Source: Nemertoderma westbladi
Taxonomy: Eukaryota; Xenacoelomorpha; Nemertodermatida; Nemertodermatidae
Assembly: GCA_032718475.1 (NCBI GenBank)
Contig: JAUCBJ010006934.1
Coordinates: 1 to 61,472 of the forward strand
Reading direction: 5' to 3'
Length of the DNA: 61,472 nucleotides
In this document: positions 51,923 through 61,472 of the stretch, piece by piece
Layout: the number at the start of each line of letters is the position of its first letter
Position numbering within the stretch: position 1 is the first letter of the stretch
Notes under the pieces: model-generated
What the model saw: only the letters and a program-made list of their open reading frames with translations
Told to the model about the DNA's origin: nothing
The model's database searches: none
Translations under genes and position numbers: made by a program

Positions 51923-54204
51923 GACTTCTCTCGTCTCTCCGTTAATGATTTCTTCAGGAATTCATCACACATATTCAAACGGTGGGTCCCGTTACACAGC
52001 GCACATTTCGGTTTGATGTTACTTACTTTAACCTGTGCTATGTGGTGCACACTTGTTCTTTCCTCGGGCTTTCTCACCTGAATTCTTTTAGGAGACGTAG
52101 GAGGGGTTTTTTGTACTGGTTCCCTTCTGTCATTGGGTCGAGACTTGGATTTACTTACCTGATCTTTAGGCATTTTATTGACATAATAAGATCTGTCAGT
52201 GTCTTTCCCGCTGTCCTCTCCTTGAGAGGTTTGGCTTTCACCATCGTCGGTATAACATACTGGTGTTACCCTTCTCCTAGAAACGGGTTTCTCACTTACC
52301 TTACTTTCCGCGGTCTTCTCTCTGGACTGCTTTATGAGCTGTAATTTCACTTCGCCATCCAAGAATGTCATGAGATCAGTCATGGTAGGGTCTCGTTGTT
52401 GTTGTTCCATCATGTATAACACTTTCTTGTCCCAGCGTGTACCTACTCCACCCTTCGGTAAAGTAGAAGCCACTGCTCTAATAACCATAGCACTCTGATA
52501 CTCATGAGACTTACCTAGCCAATCTAATTGTCTGCAGATCTCCTGAATTTCATCGGAAAACTCTATAATCCCGCTGCTAATAAACTTTCGGGGCGCTACC
52601 AACTTTGCATACAAATACCCAGCTATGTTATTCCTATTACCATACCTGATGTTTAGTGTATCCCAAACTTGTCTTAATCCGTCTGGATGTCCAATAAACT
52701 TTAACGCCATTAACTTGGGAGATCCTTCCAAACACTCGATGAGGAATCTAAGTTTCTCTCCATTAGATAGTACAGAGTTCTGTATGTTATCTTTATAATA
52801 TTCATTAAAAGGTAACCATTTCATCTCATCTCCATTGAACTTGACGATCTCTCCCACCTTTACCGCTTGCCGGGCTTCGGTTCTAGCCATTTGGCGCGTA
52901 AAACTTTCTTGGGCCATCGTGTTATTTAATATCGAGTTATCGGTATATAAATTTCTCGGATTATGATCAGGTCTATAGGGAATGTCATTATCAACAGGTC
53001 TATAATTACCCTTAATAGGGTTCACTATAGGAGTTTCTACTTCGCTAGCAGTATATATGCGTGTAGGCTCCACACCTTGCGCATGAGATACTTCAGACCT
53101 AACAGGTTGACACATTGTTACTGAGGGTGGTGGTATACCCCTTTGTGTATTTACTAATTTATCGCGTTCTAGCGCGATACTTTGCTGCACTTCTTGCAAC
53201 TCTAGTCTACTTTCCCTTACTGTGCCCTTGAATTGCTGAACAGTCTCCTGCATCTGCCCGAGCAGGAGATCCATCCCCCGCCGTCTCTCGTCCACCCATT
53301 CGACCGCAGAAGCGGGAGTCGCCAACGTTGTAGCGGGCGGACGAGGGACAACGGGCGACAAATCATGAATATTTCGCTCGGGGTCCAGGACTTGAACTGT
53401 CTCATGGGCTGTTCTACTGGGCACAGATAGCTTAGTACTGTGCAGAGGGAATTTAGAGGTAGCTTCAGGGAGCACAGGTGTGTCTATCACCGAAGGGGTG
53501 ATTTCAAGAACAGGCCTAATTATTTCAGGCTCATCTACTATAGTAGGGAGTCTTTCTATTTTAATTATTTGGTCTGTGGGTTCTGTACTGCCTAAGTTGG
53601 TGTTATTTAGTTGCCTTCTAACAGCTGGAGGCAAATCAGGCAATTTCTGACGGTGGAATGTTCTTTTACGTCTGCTTAGACGAGATCTATTTCCTTTGCC
53701 TTCAGTATCGGTGGTATCGCCTTCTTCAGATGATGTATATCCCTGTCTTTTGGGAGTAGATCGATTCATCATCTGCATATTACTAGCTGTTAACTGTTTA
53801 TTTATGCAGTCTTGATTCTCCTGAATGTTTTCCAATTCTAATTGGGTGATTTCTTCCGCCGCTCTACGTTCTGCTTCTGCCACTGCCATTTCCGCCTTTC
53901 TTTTCATTTCGGCTGCTTTTCTTTTCGCTTCTGCCTCTGCCGCTGTCGCTGCAGCTTTTCTTTCCATTTCGGCTGCTTTACTTTCCTCTTCGGCTGCTTT
54001 CCTTTCCGCTTCGGCAGCGGCTACTGCTGCTTTCTTTCTGTCTTCTATACGTTTTTTCTTTACTTGCTCTTCTTGGACTCGTGTGATGCGGAGTTGTTCA
54101 TCAAATTTAGCTTGGTTCGCCGCTAACATTTCCGCATCGATTGCGTCCAGCACAAGCTTGGTTCCTTCACTATTAGGGCTAAGCCCCTCCAGCCTTCTCC
54201 TCAA
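51775..54204 (-). CDS. BEL/Pao element 2, copy B: Gag ORF, full N-terminus (809 aa, frameshifted end)
   Basis: This copy retains the true upstream part: an Ala/Glu/Lys-rich coiled coil (about residues 30-125, with AAEMERKAAATAAEAEAKRK-type repeats), then Ser/Thr/Pro-rich linker, DUF1759-like Gag and the first knuckle (CALCNGTHRLNMC). The listed start is TTG; the frame is open upstream to about 54380 without an ATG. There a ttttacag/g string resembles a splice acceptor, so the first exon may lie further up. The 2-bp insertion near 51930 shifts the frame after the first knuckle and the last 50 residues are not genuine. Confidence 0.82.
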   Translation of the reverse strand: MRRRLEGLSPNSEGTKLVLDAIDAEMLAANQAKFDEQLRITRVQEEQVKKKRIEDRKKAAVAAAEAERKAAEEESKAAEMERKAAATAAEAEAKRKAAEMKRKAEMAVAEAERRAAEEITQLELENIQENQDCINKQLTASNMQMMNRSTPKRQGYTSSEEGDTTDTEGKGNRSRLSRRKRTFHRQKLPDLPPAVRRQLNNTNLGSTEPTDQIIKIERLPTIVDEPEIIRPVLEITPSVIDTPVLPEATSKFPLHSTKLSVPSRTAHETVQVLDPERNIHDLSPVVPRPPATTLATPASAVEWVDERRRGMDLLLGQMQETVQQFKGTVRESRLELQEVQQSIALERDKLVNTQRGIPPPSVTMCQPVRSEVSHAQGVEPTRIYTASEVETPIVNPIKGNYRPVDNDIPYRPDHNPRNLYTDNSILNNTMAQESFTRQMARTEARQAVKVGEIVKFNGDEMKWLPFNEYYKDNIQNSVLSNGEKLRFLIECLEGSPKLMALKFIGHPDGLRQVWDTLNIRYGNRNNIAGYLYAKLVAPRKFISSGIIEFSDEIQEICRQLDWLGKSHEYQSAMVIRAVASTLPKGGVGTRWDKKVLYMMEQQQRDPTMTDLMTFLDGEVKLQLIKQSREKTAESKVSEKPVSRRRVTPVCYTDDGESQTSQGEDSGKDTDRSYYVNKMPKDQVSKSKSRPNDRREPVQKTPPTSPKRIQVRKPEERTSVHHIAQVKVSNIKPKCALCNGTHRLNMCDEFLKKSLTERREKSCGISGCVIIASDEDTNGEPVTPTQGVQSAVQNIISCCTLNSNEATRVR

Positions 54205-54380
54205 CTCTTCGTCCCCTACAAAGCGTTGATAGTCTGACAGATAGATGTCAATGGCATCTCTCTTCCGCGGCCCCTCCGCTGTCCCTTCACTTTCTTCTTG
54301 AGAAGAAGTGGTGTCGGTTGATTCTTCATAGGTTGGCCTGTAAAATGCGGAACTAATATCGCATTTCGTTTATGTAGTTA

Positions 54381-56700
54381 GTGTGTGATTTTCTAACTTG
54401 TTTAAAATAATCCGGACTATAATTAGGGAGAATTAACGTATTTATACCTTATCTAAAAGGCTAAAGCATTGGCAATATTTAGGCCCATTATCGTGACAAA
54501 CGAATAAATAACAGATCGGATTTATATTTATACTGACCATGACATATCAAGGGTGAAATCACTAATACTAATTAATATACTATAGCCTTGGGGCGAACAG
54601 GAAGATCCACACGAAACCGAGTAGGGATCGAAGTGACAGCCGTCGCTGAATAAACAGGCTGCGGTCTTCATAGATACCAGGTGATTTCCCGCCAGGCGTT
54701 CGTCCTTATTGCGTCCTCCACGTCATTCCGAGAGAAACTCCGGTGACCCAAGACCTCGCCCTTTAGTGACTAAGGGCGACCATGCTTCTCATAACAAGTT
54801 TATAAGAAAATAACTAAACCAAATCTCATTATAATTGCCGTAAGAGTGGCGCTAAAATACGGTAACTTGTCCCGTATTCTCTGGAAAATATAGCCGGATA
54901 CCAAATATACAAATGAATCAAATAAAAGGATAAAGAATAACGAAATATTAAATATATTATTAACGATATTAGATAGTCGTTAATATTACTAGCAAAAAAC
55001 AAACAATGAATATTATTTTTACTCAACTCTAAAAGCTAATCAATGATACATAGCAAAACAGAGCTGTAATTGATTTTGAGAGTAGCCAATCACAGATTAG
55101 ACATTCCCAATAGTACCATTAGCTAAGCTTCATATAAACAGCTGTTTGTATAGAGTAACAAGAATTCTCTACCTAATTATAATTAGAGCATATCCCTTGG
55201 CGTGAGCAAAGCTCCGAAGGGAAACGATAACCAATAATGAACACTATGATAATAATACAAATGCGACTGGACAGTCACAATTATAACTTTACAACCTATA
55301 AATTTGATTTGAAATAAAGACTTATTTTACAAGGTGCGCGTAGAATCTTACACTACTCCCGAAAAATCAAGATTTTTCAAACCCAAAAAAGGATCTACGC
55401 GCTACTAAGGTTACTTAATTATACAACATAAAAATAGAATAATAAATTTATTTACCATGCAATACTTTATAAGTGGAAAATAAAATATTATCTTAATCTA
55501 CAAAATCTTTAATCTATAAAATATTATCTTAATCTTAATCTTAATCTTAATTAAGTCTACAGAAAAAATATACAAACTTGTACTTACAGCAAGCATTATA
55601 TCTTACAGAGCACAAACAATATAAAAAGAATAAATACAAAAATATTCCGGCATAAATACATACATTTCAATTAAGGCACATATTTAATTAAATTTATTAA
55701 CAAACTATTAAAGCTATGTTAATTTATTGGCGGGTATTAGAATAATTTGAAACGATATTGATAAATCAAATCAGCGAGATTTTGAGCGAGATTATATAAG
55801 CGTTTTATAATTTCAATGATCATAGTCCAAATACAACCTTCTGACCTTAACCGTCCTAACAACCGAATCCGAATCGACCAACGATATGATAGAGTGATTG
55901 GTATCAGATTCCTCCAGACAGCTGGGCTGGTTCTTCAGACGAAGTGCTTTCCTATTCTCGTTGATCGTTGTTTAGGCTGTCAGGAGAACCCAGTGAATAA
56001 ACCTCATCGTCATCGAGTAAACATCATGCGAGACAGCGAGACATAAGAAGGAGGTCCGTCGAATTGCCGAAAAGAAATTCTTGTTCTCATGAACATCAGG
56101 CAGTCAACTTGTTTCTCAACATTCAGTAGGGGAAACTACACAGAATCGGGGTGGGTCGTCCACTCAAATTGATCGTAGACATTGTTCCTTCTCGAAACAT
56201 CATCGAATACTGATCGGCAGTGTAAATTTAACTTTTAAGCAACGCGAGCGGGACAACACTCATAATACCTAATCAATTCATATTTCTGCAAAACGAAAAC
56301 ATCTTCACCAGCAAAAGTAAGATAATTATCATAGTGCCAGTTCGTAGTCGAAGTTCGACTTTACGGGGTGTCATCGGTGGATTGTTTGAAGTCCTACATG
56401 ACTAGACCAAGACAACCGGTGATAGATGGATCTACTTCGAAGAACCATAGATAACATTAACGGGTACTGGTAATTCGAAATAACATAACAGTGACATCTG
56501 ACAGTTTGAAGTAAAGACATTCGAAAATAACGCTTAAGACTCTCCAAGGAGTCGCACCCTTGAGGATTTCGTTTGATACCTATAAAGTGTGCTGTCCCAT
56601 CTAAACAGCAACTGCCGCCACCAGAGTAGAAGCTCCTGCTACGCCACAAAGCGACCCTAGAATTTTAATTATTTAACTGCCACCTCGCACAAAGAAACAA
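54381..56700 (-). other. Upstream region of element 2 and downstream region of element 3; no gene seen
   Basis: 2.3 kb of AT-rich DNA between two minus-strand BEL/Pao elements. It holds a hairpin pair (gcgcgtaga at 55335-55343 with tctacgcgc at 55393-55401, enclosing the self-complementary gaaaaatcaagatttttc) and a short (cttaat)n run near 55525-55555. The 3' LTR of element 3 may be here, but I could not delimit it. Confidence 0.35.
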
Positions 56701-56702
56701 CT

Positions 56703-56882
56703 ACGAAAAAACAAGCATCGTACATACATACACTTGTACACCATTACACACTCCTTTATTTAACATACATTCTTACTTAAATTAACGAATTAACGAAAAA
56801 CAAGCATCGTACATACATACACTTGTACACCATTACACACTCTTTTATTTAACATACATTCTTACTTAAATTAACAAACATT
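56703..56882. repeat. Two tandem copies of a 90-bp unit
   Basis: Copies begin at 56703 and 56793 with acgaaaaa(a)caagcatcg and contain acttgtacaccattacacac; almost identical. Confidence 0.9.
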
Positions 56883-57066
56883 TTCAATAAGTAAGTAAGC
56901 AATCTAAAAGATAAAAATAATCCAGGATAATGAAATAATCTATGATCTTATATCCAGATCAAATAAATTTATTTTATATTCTAGAATATTCCAAACAAAT
57001 TCCCTAACCGCTACTCCCTAAAATATATCCAGTATATTTTAAAAACAATAGGGGAATTTCAAAGTT

Positions 57067-60000
57067 TCAATCATCCTCTACAGACTTTATAGCGGTTGAC
57101 TCTAAAATTGCTAATCGTTGTACAGGTCTTTCATAAACACTTCCGGTAATCGTTTTGAGTTCAACGGTTCTCACAAGACCGTGATCATCACTTTTGACTG
57201 ATAGGACTACCGCAGGAACCCAATGCCGTCTCGGTATATTTTCACGTTGTAGAAGAACATAGTCTCCTACTTGCACATTACGATGTGCTTTATTCCACTT
57301 TTGGCCTAAGGATAATTTGTCAAGGTAATGCTTTGACCAGTTATCCCAAAACTTATCAGCCACATATTGGGTCTTCTTCCATGAAACAGTAGAGTTAAGA
57401 GTAGACTCATTATTCTCAATCTCACGGGGAACAGGGATGAAAGGTTGGGTATTTAGTACATGTGCCGGTGTAATGGCTTGCGGGTTGTTTACGTCGTTAG
57501 TAAATACGACCAATGGACGAGAATTCAATATCCCTTCAATCTCGATCAGCGCAGTATTAAACTGATCGTCAGTGAGTTTATCGGTGTTTGGAATGATCTT
57601 AGTCAACGAGTGTTTAATTGTGCCAATTTCTCGCTCCCAAATACCCCCACGCCATTTCGCGGTTGGGGTATTGAAATGCCAAATAATCTGCTGTTGTTTT
57701 AGATCATCTGCTATCTGTTGCTGATTCCAACTGTTGCACCATCTCCCGATCTCATTGCAGGCACCATGGAAATTAGGTGCTGAATCGCAGTATATGTCCT
57801 TGACTTCACCACGCCGTGATGTAAAACGGCGAAGGGCGAGAATGAATGATGGTGTGTTGGAGTGAGTAACTCGTTCCAAATGTACTGCTCGTGTTGCTAA
57901 ACAAGTAAATATCAAGCCCCAACGTTTCACTGATGTGCGGTGCTGCTTAACGTTATAGGGCCCCCAAAGATCCAAACCAACTCGAGTGAAAGGTGTTTCA
58001 TGCGCTTTCAATCTATCTTCTGGTAATTGACCCATCTGTTGTTTTAATAAAGGAGCATTCCATAAACGACATTTCACACAATTTCGAAGAATGCGATTAA
58101 ATGCTGCGCTGGGTTTATGGAGCCAAAATCTTCTGCGGAGGTTTGTTGAAATTAACGCACGTCCAGCATGTAAATTCTTAATGTGCTGGTCGAGGACCAT
58201 CTGTTCTTGAATTCGCCCAATAGGAATTAAAATGGGATTCTTGAAATCATGCGATGAGTCACTTCGTTGTAGTCTTGAATGAATTTTTAGAAGTTGATCT
58301 TCCATGATTATGACATATCGATTTAATGAAGACTTCGGTGGAAGGTCTACACCATTCTGAATCGCGTTATATTCTTCTGGATGCTCATGTTGCTGGTACC
58401 ACTGCAATAAGCAATTCTCTGCAGAATGGTATTCTTCTCTTGACAAAATCCAGATTTTTGTTATTGGGATTGTTTGTGGGTCTAGTTTCTGTAATCTTCT
58501 TGATTGGCGTAGCTCTGGAGGTTTACGTATCTTCTTTAACCAATTCTGAGCAACTTTCTTACAATATGCGAGTATACGGACCGCTCGAGACCAGGTGTTA
58601 ATACTTTGAAGCCGTTCAAATATTTTATTCTCGATTGACCGAGTTAAAGACACCGTAAGGAGAGTTACTACTCCCATGGATCCTTCGTGATGAAATACTT
58701 CTCTCTTGTAATTACTTTGGTTGGCCAATCCCTTGATTTCTTTCACCTTTGGGACCTTCAATTCTAGTTGTTGCTCATCTTTCATTGAAAATTTCGGCTG
58801 CTGTGGCCAGTTTTCCTGAGATTTTCGTAGAAAACTCGGTCCAGCAAACCATAATTCATTTTCTTGTAATTTCTGAACTCCACAACCTCTTGAAGCCACA
58901 TCGGCGGGATTTTCGTTACCAGGGCACCAAAACCATTGTTCACTCTTCGATCGATCCAGGATCTGTGCGCACCTGTTTGCGACGTATGTTTTGAGATTCT
59001 GTTTAGTGTTTAGGTAAACTAACACCAATCTGGCGTCAGTCCAAAAGAATAGTTGAGGTTTGTATGTTAGCATCTCTTGAACTTCGATAGTTATCTTCGA
59101 AGAGACTGTAGCAGCTAAGAGTTCTGCTCGAGGCATTGAGATGTAAGACTTGCTCGCAATAACTTTAGACTTTGACATAACAAATGCTACTTCAACATCA
59201 CCATTTGGAGTTTGTCGTCGTAAATATATTGTCACTCCAATCGCTTTCTCACTTGCATCACTAAATGCATGAAGTTGGTATTTTGAACTCTCTGCAACTA
59301 ATGAGAAATACCATCGAGGAATCTTCATTTCTTTAACTGAGACGATTTGATCTAACCATAATTGCCATTGGTTTAGAATATCCACATCAGTTATCGCATC
59401 ATCCCAATCGTAATGAAGTTTCCATAACTGTTGAAACACTAATCTAGCCAATAAGATTACTGGGCTGATAAATCCCACAGGATCATAAAATGATGCCAAT
59501 AGACTTAAGACCAGCCGCTTGGTCCATCTCTGTGGAGTCTTCCAGGGCTTCCACCTCACGTAGAGGATATCATCATTGGGATTCCAGCCCAAACCTAATG
59601 ACTTAGATTCTGGAATCAGTTCTCTAATGAACTCGTTGTCTGGTGCGACGCGTAACTCTCGTGGTATTGATTGTAGGAGCTCTTTCGAATTACTACAGAA
59701 CTTATTTAGATTAAAACCTCCTTTCGAAAGGCAATCGATTAGTTGGGTGGAAATTGTCTTCTCTGTGTCGAGATAATCACCACTTCGCAGACAATCGTCC
59801 ACATAGAAATCCCGAAGGATGGTAATCAAGACTTCCTTGATATAATCGTGACTGAAATCTCTGCCAGTTTGATTGACAGCATTGATTGCCACGCATGGTG
59901 AATCCAGTTTACCAAACACATGGACGGTAAAATTATATTCTATTGGCTCGCCTCTCATCTCGGAATCTGGCCACCAAAGAAAACGTAATGCTTCCCGATC

Positions 60001-61472
60001 TTGTGGGGGGACAAACACTTGATGGAACATCGCTTCAATGTCGCAGTTCCATGCGAAACGATGTTCTCGAAACCGAAGAATGATCCCTAATAGGGAATTG
60101 ATGACATTTGGTCCACTTAAGAGCTCATCATTCAAAGATTTACCTTTGAATTTGGAGGATGCGTTGTTAACTACCCGTACCTTCCCGGGCTTGTCCGGGT
60201 GAGTAACAGAGTGATGAGGAAGGTAATTTGTTCGATCCGTTGATTCCTTGGGATTATCAATCGGTACGAGATAACCCTTCTCTTTGTAATCATCAATTTG
60301 TGTGCAGTAGTGACGATGGAGAACCTCATTCTTTAGGAGTTTCTTCCTTTGTGCCATCGCTTGTCTGTAAGCAACAGTTCTATTATTCGGTAATCTGGGG
60401 GTATCATTTTTCCACAACTTCCCATTTTGATAATGCCCATTTGGAAGTCTTTTTGTGGTCGTCTCGAGGATTTCCTTAGCTCGTTTTTCTTCAACACCAG
60501 GAGTGCTGTTCCATGATCCAGATTCAGGTGTATCTTTAATGAAATATTTATTAACCATTTCATACATCGCCTTGTCTTGACAAGCTATCTGACAGAGATG
60601 ATCTTGTATAATCGGATCAAGTTTCAACCAAAGTTGAGGGTCATTATATATGTCTTGAAGATTTGTAGTCATGAGAGAATTGTTTACTCTCTCATATATA
60701 TCAACACACGTATCAAAGTCAACAACTGTGTTAGTACATTCTGTGACAAAATCAATCTCTGGGTTTTCTTTCTCTTGCAGCTGATCGAATGTGGCATTAT
60801 CTAAAGTTCGAATCAATCGGTTATAAACCGATCTCATTGGGGCCCTGCGATACCAACCAAAAACTGTTTGGACTGCACACATCTGGAGCATTTTTGGTTT
60901 CTCAGGTTTATATGCAAAGATATGATGTGCCTCAAATATATCTAGTCCCAGTAAAACCGAAATTTGTTGGTTTCCATGAACTTCTACTCTTGGTACTCCG
61001 AGTGTTCTTACAAAGTATTCCTCTTCTTTGGTATTCCATGGCATAGGGTGTTCGAATGAGTCCGCTAAACCATTGATAGCCTTCAACTGTATAGAAGTCA
61101 CTGGTAATGACTCAGGTTCTCCTGATAACTCTGGTGAAGGAGCATCAAGTTCGCAATTGAAAATGCCAACATCTACTTCTTGTTCACCATTTAACATTGA
61201 TATCGTATGTTGACGGATCTTTCCAACTGAACCCAACTTCTTCGCAACTTCTATATCGATATAACTAGTTGTGCTCGCATTGTCTAACACGGCATACAGT
61301 ACTTCAGATGCTTTATTGCCGATAACCTTAAGGGGAATGACCCTAAAAGACTTCATATAGCTGTTAGCTGTGGTGTGTGTTGATATCTTAAAGGTTGCAT
61401 CTGTTTCGGATTCTAGCCAAGATGATGAATGTATATCTTCTTCACTCTCCACAGATGTATCTGTATGTTCTG
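57067..61472 (-). CDS. BEL/Pao element 3: Pol polyprotein, 5' end beyond the window
   Basis: The frame stays open to the window edge; the first listed start (61452) is only a GTG, so Gag lies outside. Domains in order (residues from 61452): aspartic protease with LDNAS at D57, reverse transcriptase with CDIEAMFHQV and FYVDD (Y550), RNase H with FSDAS and ending PADVASRG, a linker, then integrase. The integrase has an HH-CC zinc site (LHAGR...CVKC), the triad D1161, D1223, E1273, and a complete DUF5641-like C-terminus (WKKTQYVADKFWDNW, VGDYVLLQ, RPVQRLAIL). The D-D and D-E spacings equal those of element 1. No stops or frameshifts, so this is the most intact element here and potentially active. 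It ends at TGA (complement of 57067-57069). Confidence 0.95.
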   Translation of the reverse strand, partial: EHTDTSVESEEDIHSSSWLESETDATFKISTHTTANSYMKSFRVIPLKVIGNKASEVLYAVLDNASTTSYIDIEVAKKLGSVGKIRQHTISMLNGEQEVDVGIFNCELDAPSPELSGEPESLPVTSIQLKAINGLADSFEHPMPWNTKEEEYFVRTLGVPRVEVHGNQQISVLLGLDIFEAHHIFAYKPEKPKMLQMCAVQTVFGWYRRAPMRSVYNRLIRTLDNATFDQLQEKENPEIDFVTECTNTVVDFDTCVDIYERVNNSLMTTNLQDIYNDPQLWLKLDPIIQDHLCQIACQDKAMYEMVNKYFIKDTPESGSWNSTPGVEEKRAKEILETTTKRLPNGHYQNGKLWKNDTPRLPNNRTVAYRQAMAQRKKLLKNEVLHRHYCTQIDDYKEKGYLVPIDNPKESTDRTNYLPHHSVTHPDKPGKVRVVNNASSKFKGKSLNDELLSGPNVINSLLGIILRFREHRFAWNCDIEAMFHQVFVPPQDREALRFLWWPDSEMRGEPIEYNFTVHVFGKLDSPCVAINAVNQTGRDFSHDYIKEVLITILRDFYVDDCLRSGDYLDTEKTISTQLIDCLSKGGFNLNKFCSNSKELLQSIPRELRVAPDNEFIRELIPESKSLGLGWNPNDDILYVRWKPWKTPQRWTKRLVLSLLASFYDPVGFISPVILLARLVFQQLWKLHYDWDDAITDVDILNQWQLWLDQIVSVKEMKIPRWYFSLVAESSKYQLHAFSDASEKAIGVTIYLRRQTPNGDVEVAFVMSKSKVIASKSYISMPRAELLAATVSSKITIEVQEMLTYKPQLFFWTDARLVLVYLNTKQNLKTYVANRCAQILDRSKSEQWFWCPGNENPADVASRGCGVQKLQENELWFAGPSFLRKSQENWPQQPKFSMKDEQQLELKVPKVKEIKGLANQSNYKREVFHHEGSMGVVTLLTVSLTRSIENKIFERLQSINTWSRAVRILAYCKKVAQNWLKKIRKPPELRQSRRLQKLDPQTIPITKIWILSREEYHSAENCLLQWYQQHEHPEEYNAIQNGVDLPPKSSLNRYVIIMEDQLLKIHSRLQRSDSSHDFKNPILIPIGRIQEQMVLDQHIKNLHAGRALISTNLRRRFWLHKPSAAFNRILRNCVKCRLWNAPLLKQQMGQLPEDRLKAHETPFTRVGLDLWGPYNVKQHRTSVKRWGLIFTCLATRAVHLERVTHSNTPSFILALRRFTSRRGEVKDIYCDSAPNFHGACNEIGRWCNSWNQQQIADDLKQQQIIWHFNTPTAKWRGGIWEREIGTIKHSLTKIIPNTDKLTDDQFNTALIEIEGILNSRPLVVFTNDVNNPQAITPAHVLNTQPFIPVPREIENNESTLNSTVSWKKTQYVADKFWDNWSKHYLDKLSLGQKWNKAHRNVQVGDYVLLQRENIPRRHWVPAVVLSVKSDDHGLVRTVELKTITGSVYERPVQRLAILESTAIKSVEDD

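Larger units (their letters stand above)
46403..53838 (-). repeat. Tandem duplication, 3718-bp unit, of the interior of BEL/Pao element 2
   Basis: Copy A (46403-50120) and copy B (50121-53838) are colinear and nearly identical over their whole length, including the non-coding tail at 46403-46548. The junction ttttccaatt|gcactattct joins a coding position to the downstream flank, with three bases (att) of shared sequence. Copy B alone has a 2-bp TC insertion near 51930. Both copies share the same loss of the reverse transcriptase, so that deletion came first. Confidence 0.95.

Overview
The window looks like transposon-dense nuclear DNA of an invertebrate animal. The supporting signs are BEL/Pao-class retroelement polyproteins, RTE-like LINE fragments, two tRNA-derived SINEs with clear A and B boxes, small terminal-inverted-repeat elements, minisatellites, AT-rich spacers and long G homopolymers. 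It also holds one apparently host gene with caspase, WD40 and fibronectin-III domains. The species cannot be named from the sequence alone, and there are no bacterial operons, rRNA genes or CRISPR arrays.

Layout. (1) 1-18792: a large element-like region, delimited by clusters of a 16-base palindrome in opposite orientation at 1-130 and 18676-18792. It holds a BEL/Pao Gag-Pol reading frame (1621-10014, one frame broken by only two stop codons). A second, unfamiliar Gag-like gene follows (10792-14293, three CCHC zinc knuckles, two -1 frame changes), then a GC-rich ORF (15114-15665), long foldbacks (439-766, 16014-16272) and eight copies of an 18-base palindrome about every 2 kb. I found no LTR pair by eye. 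(2) 18793-29600: nested, decayed LINEs, SINEs and MITEs. (3) 29615-35814: an intronless caspase-WD40-FN3 gene, split by a recent poly(A)-tailed retroelement insertion with a 9-bp target-site duplication. (4) 37141-39252: a 15-copy 68-bp minisatellite running directly into a partial, mosaic copy of the FN3 region of that gene. (5) 40458-42366: MITEs and minisatellites. (6) 42367-46402: no recognisable gene. (7) 46403-54380, minus strand: a BEL/Pao element that has lost its reverse transcriptase by an in-frame deletion and then duplicated 3.7 kb in tandem. (8) 57067-61472, minus strand: an uninterrupted BEL/Pao Pol frame running off the window edge.

How the parts fit. The three BEL/Pao elements are of different lineages. 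Elements 1 and 2 share a striking coding-strand excess of the 5' splice-site core GGTAAG, whereas element 3 does not. The host gene joins a protease domain with an intact His/Cys dyad to a WD40 segment and about a dozen FN3-like modules, with no signal peptide or membrane segment. This suggests a cytosolic sensor or scaffold with a caspase effector, reminiscent of caspase/WD40 fusions known in bacteria; that functional reading is inference.
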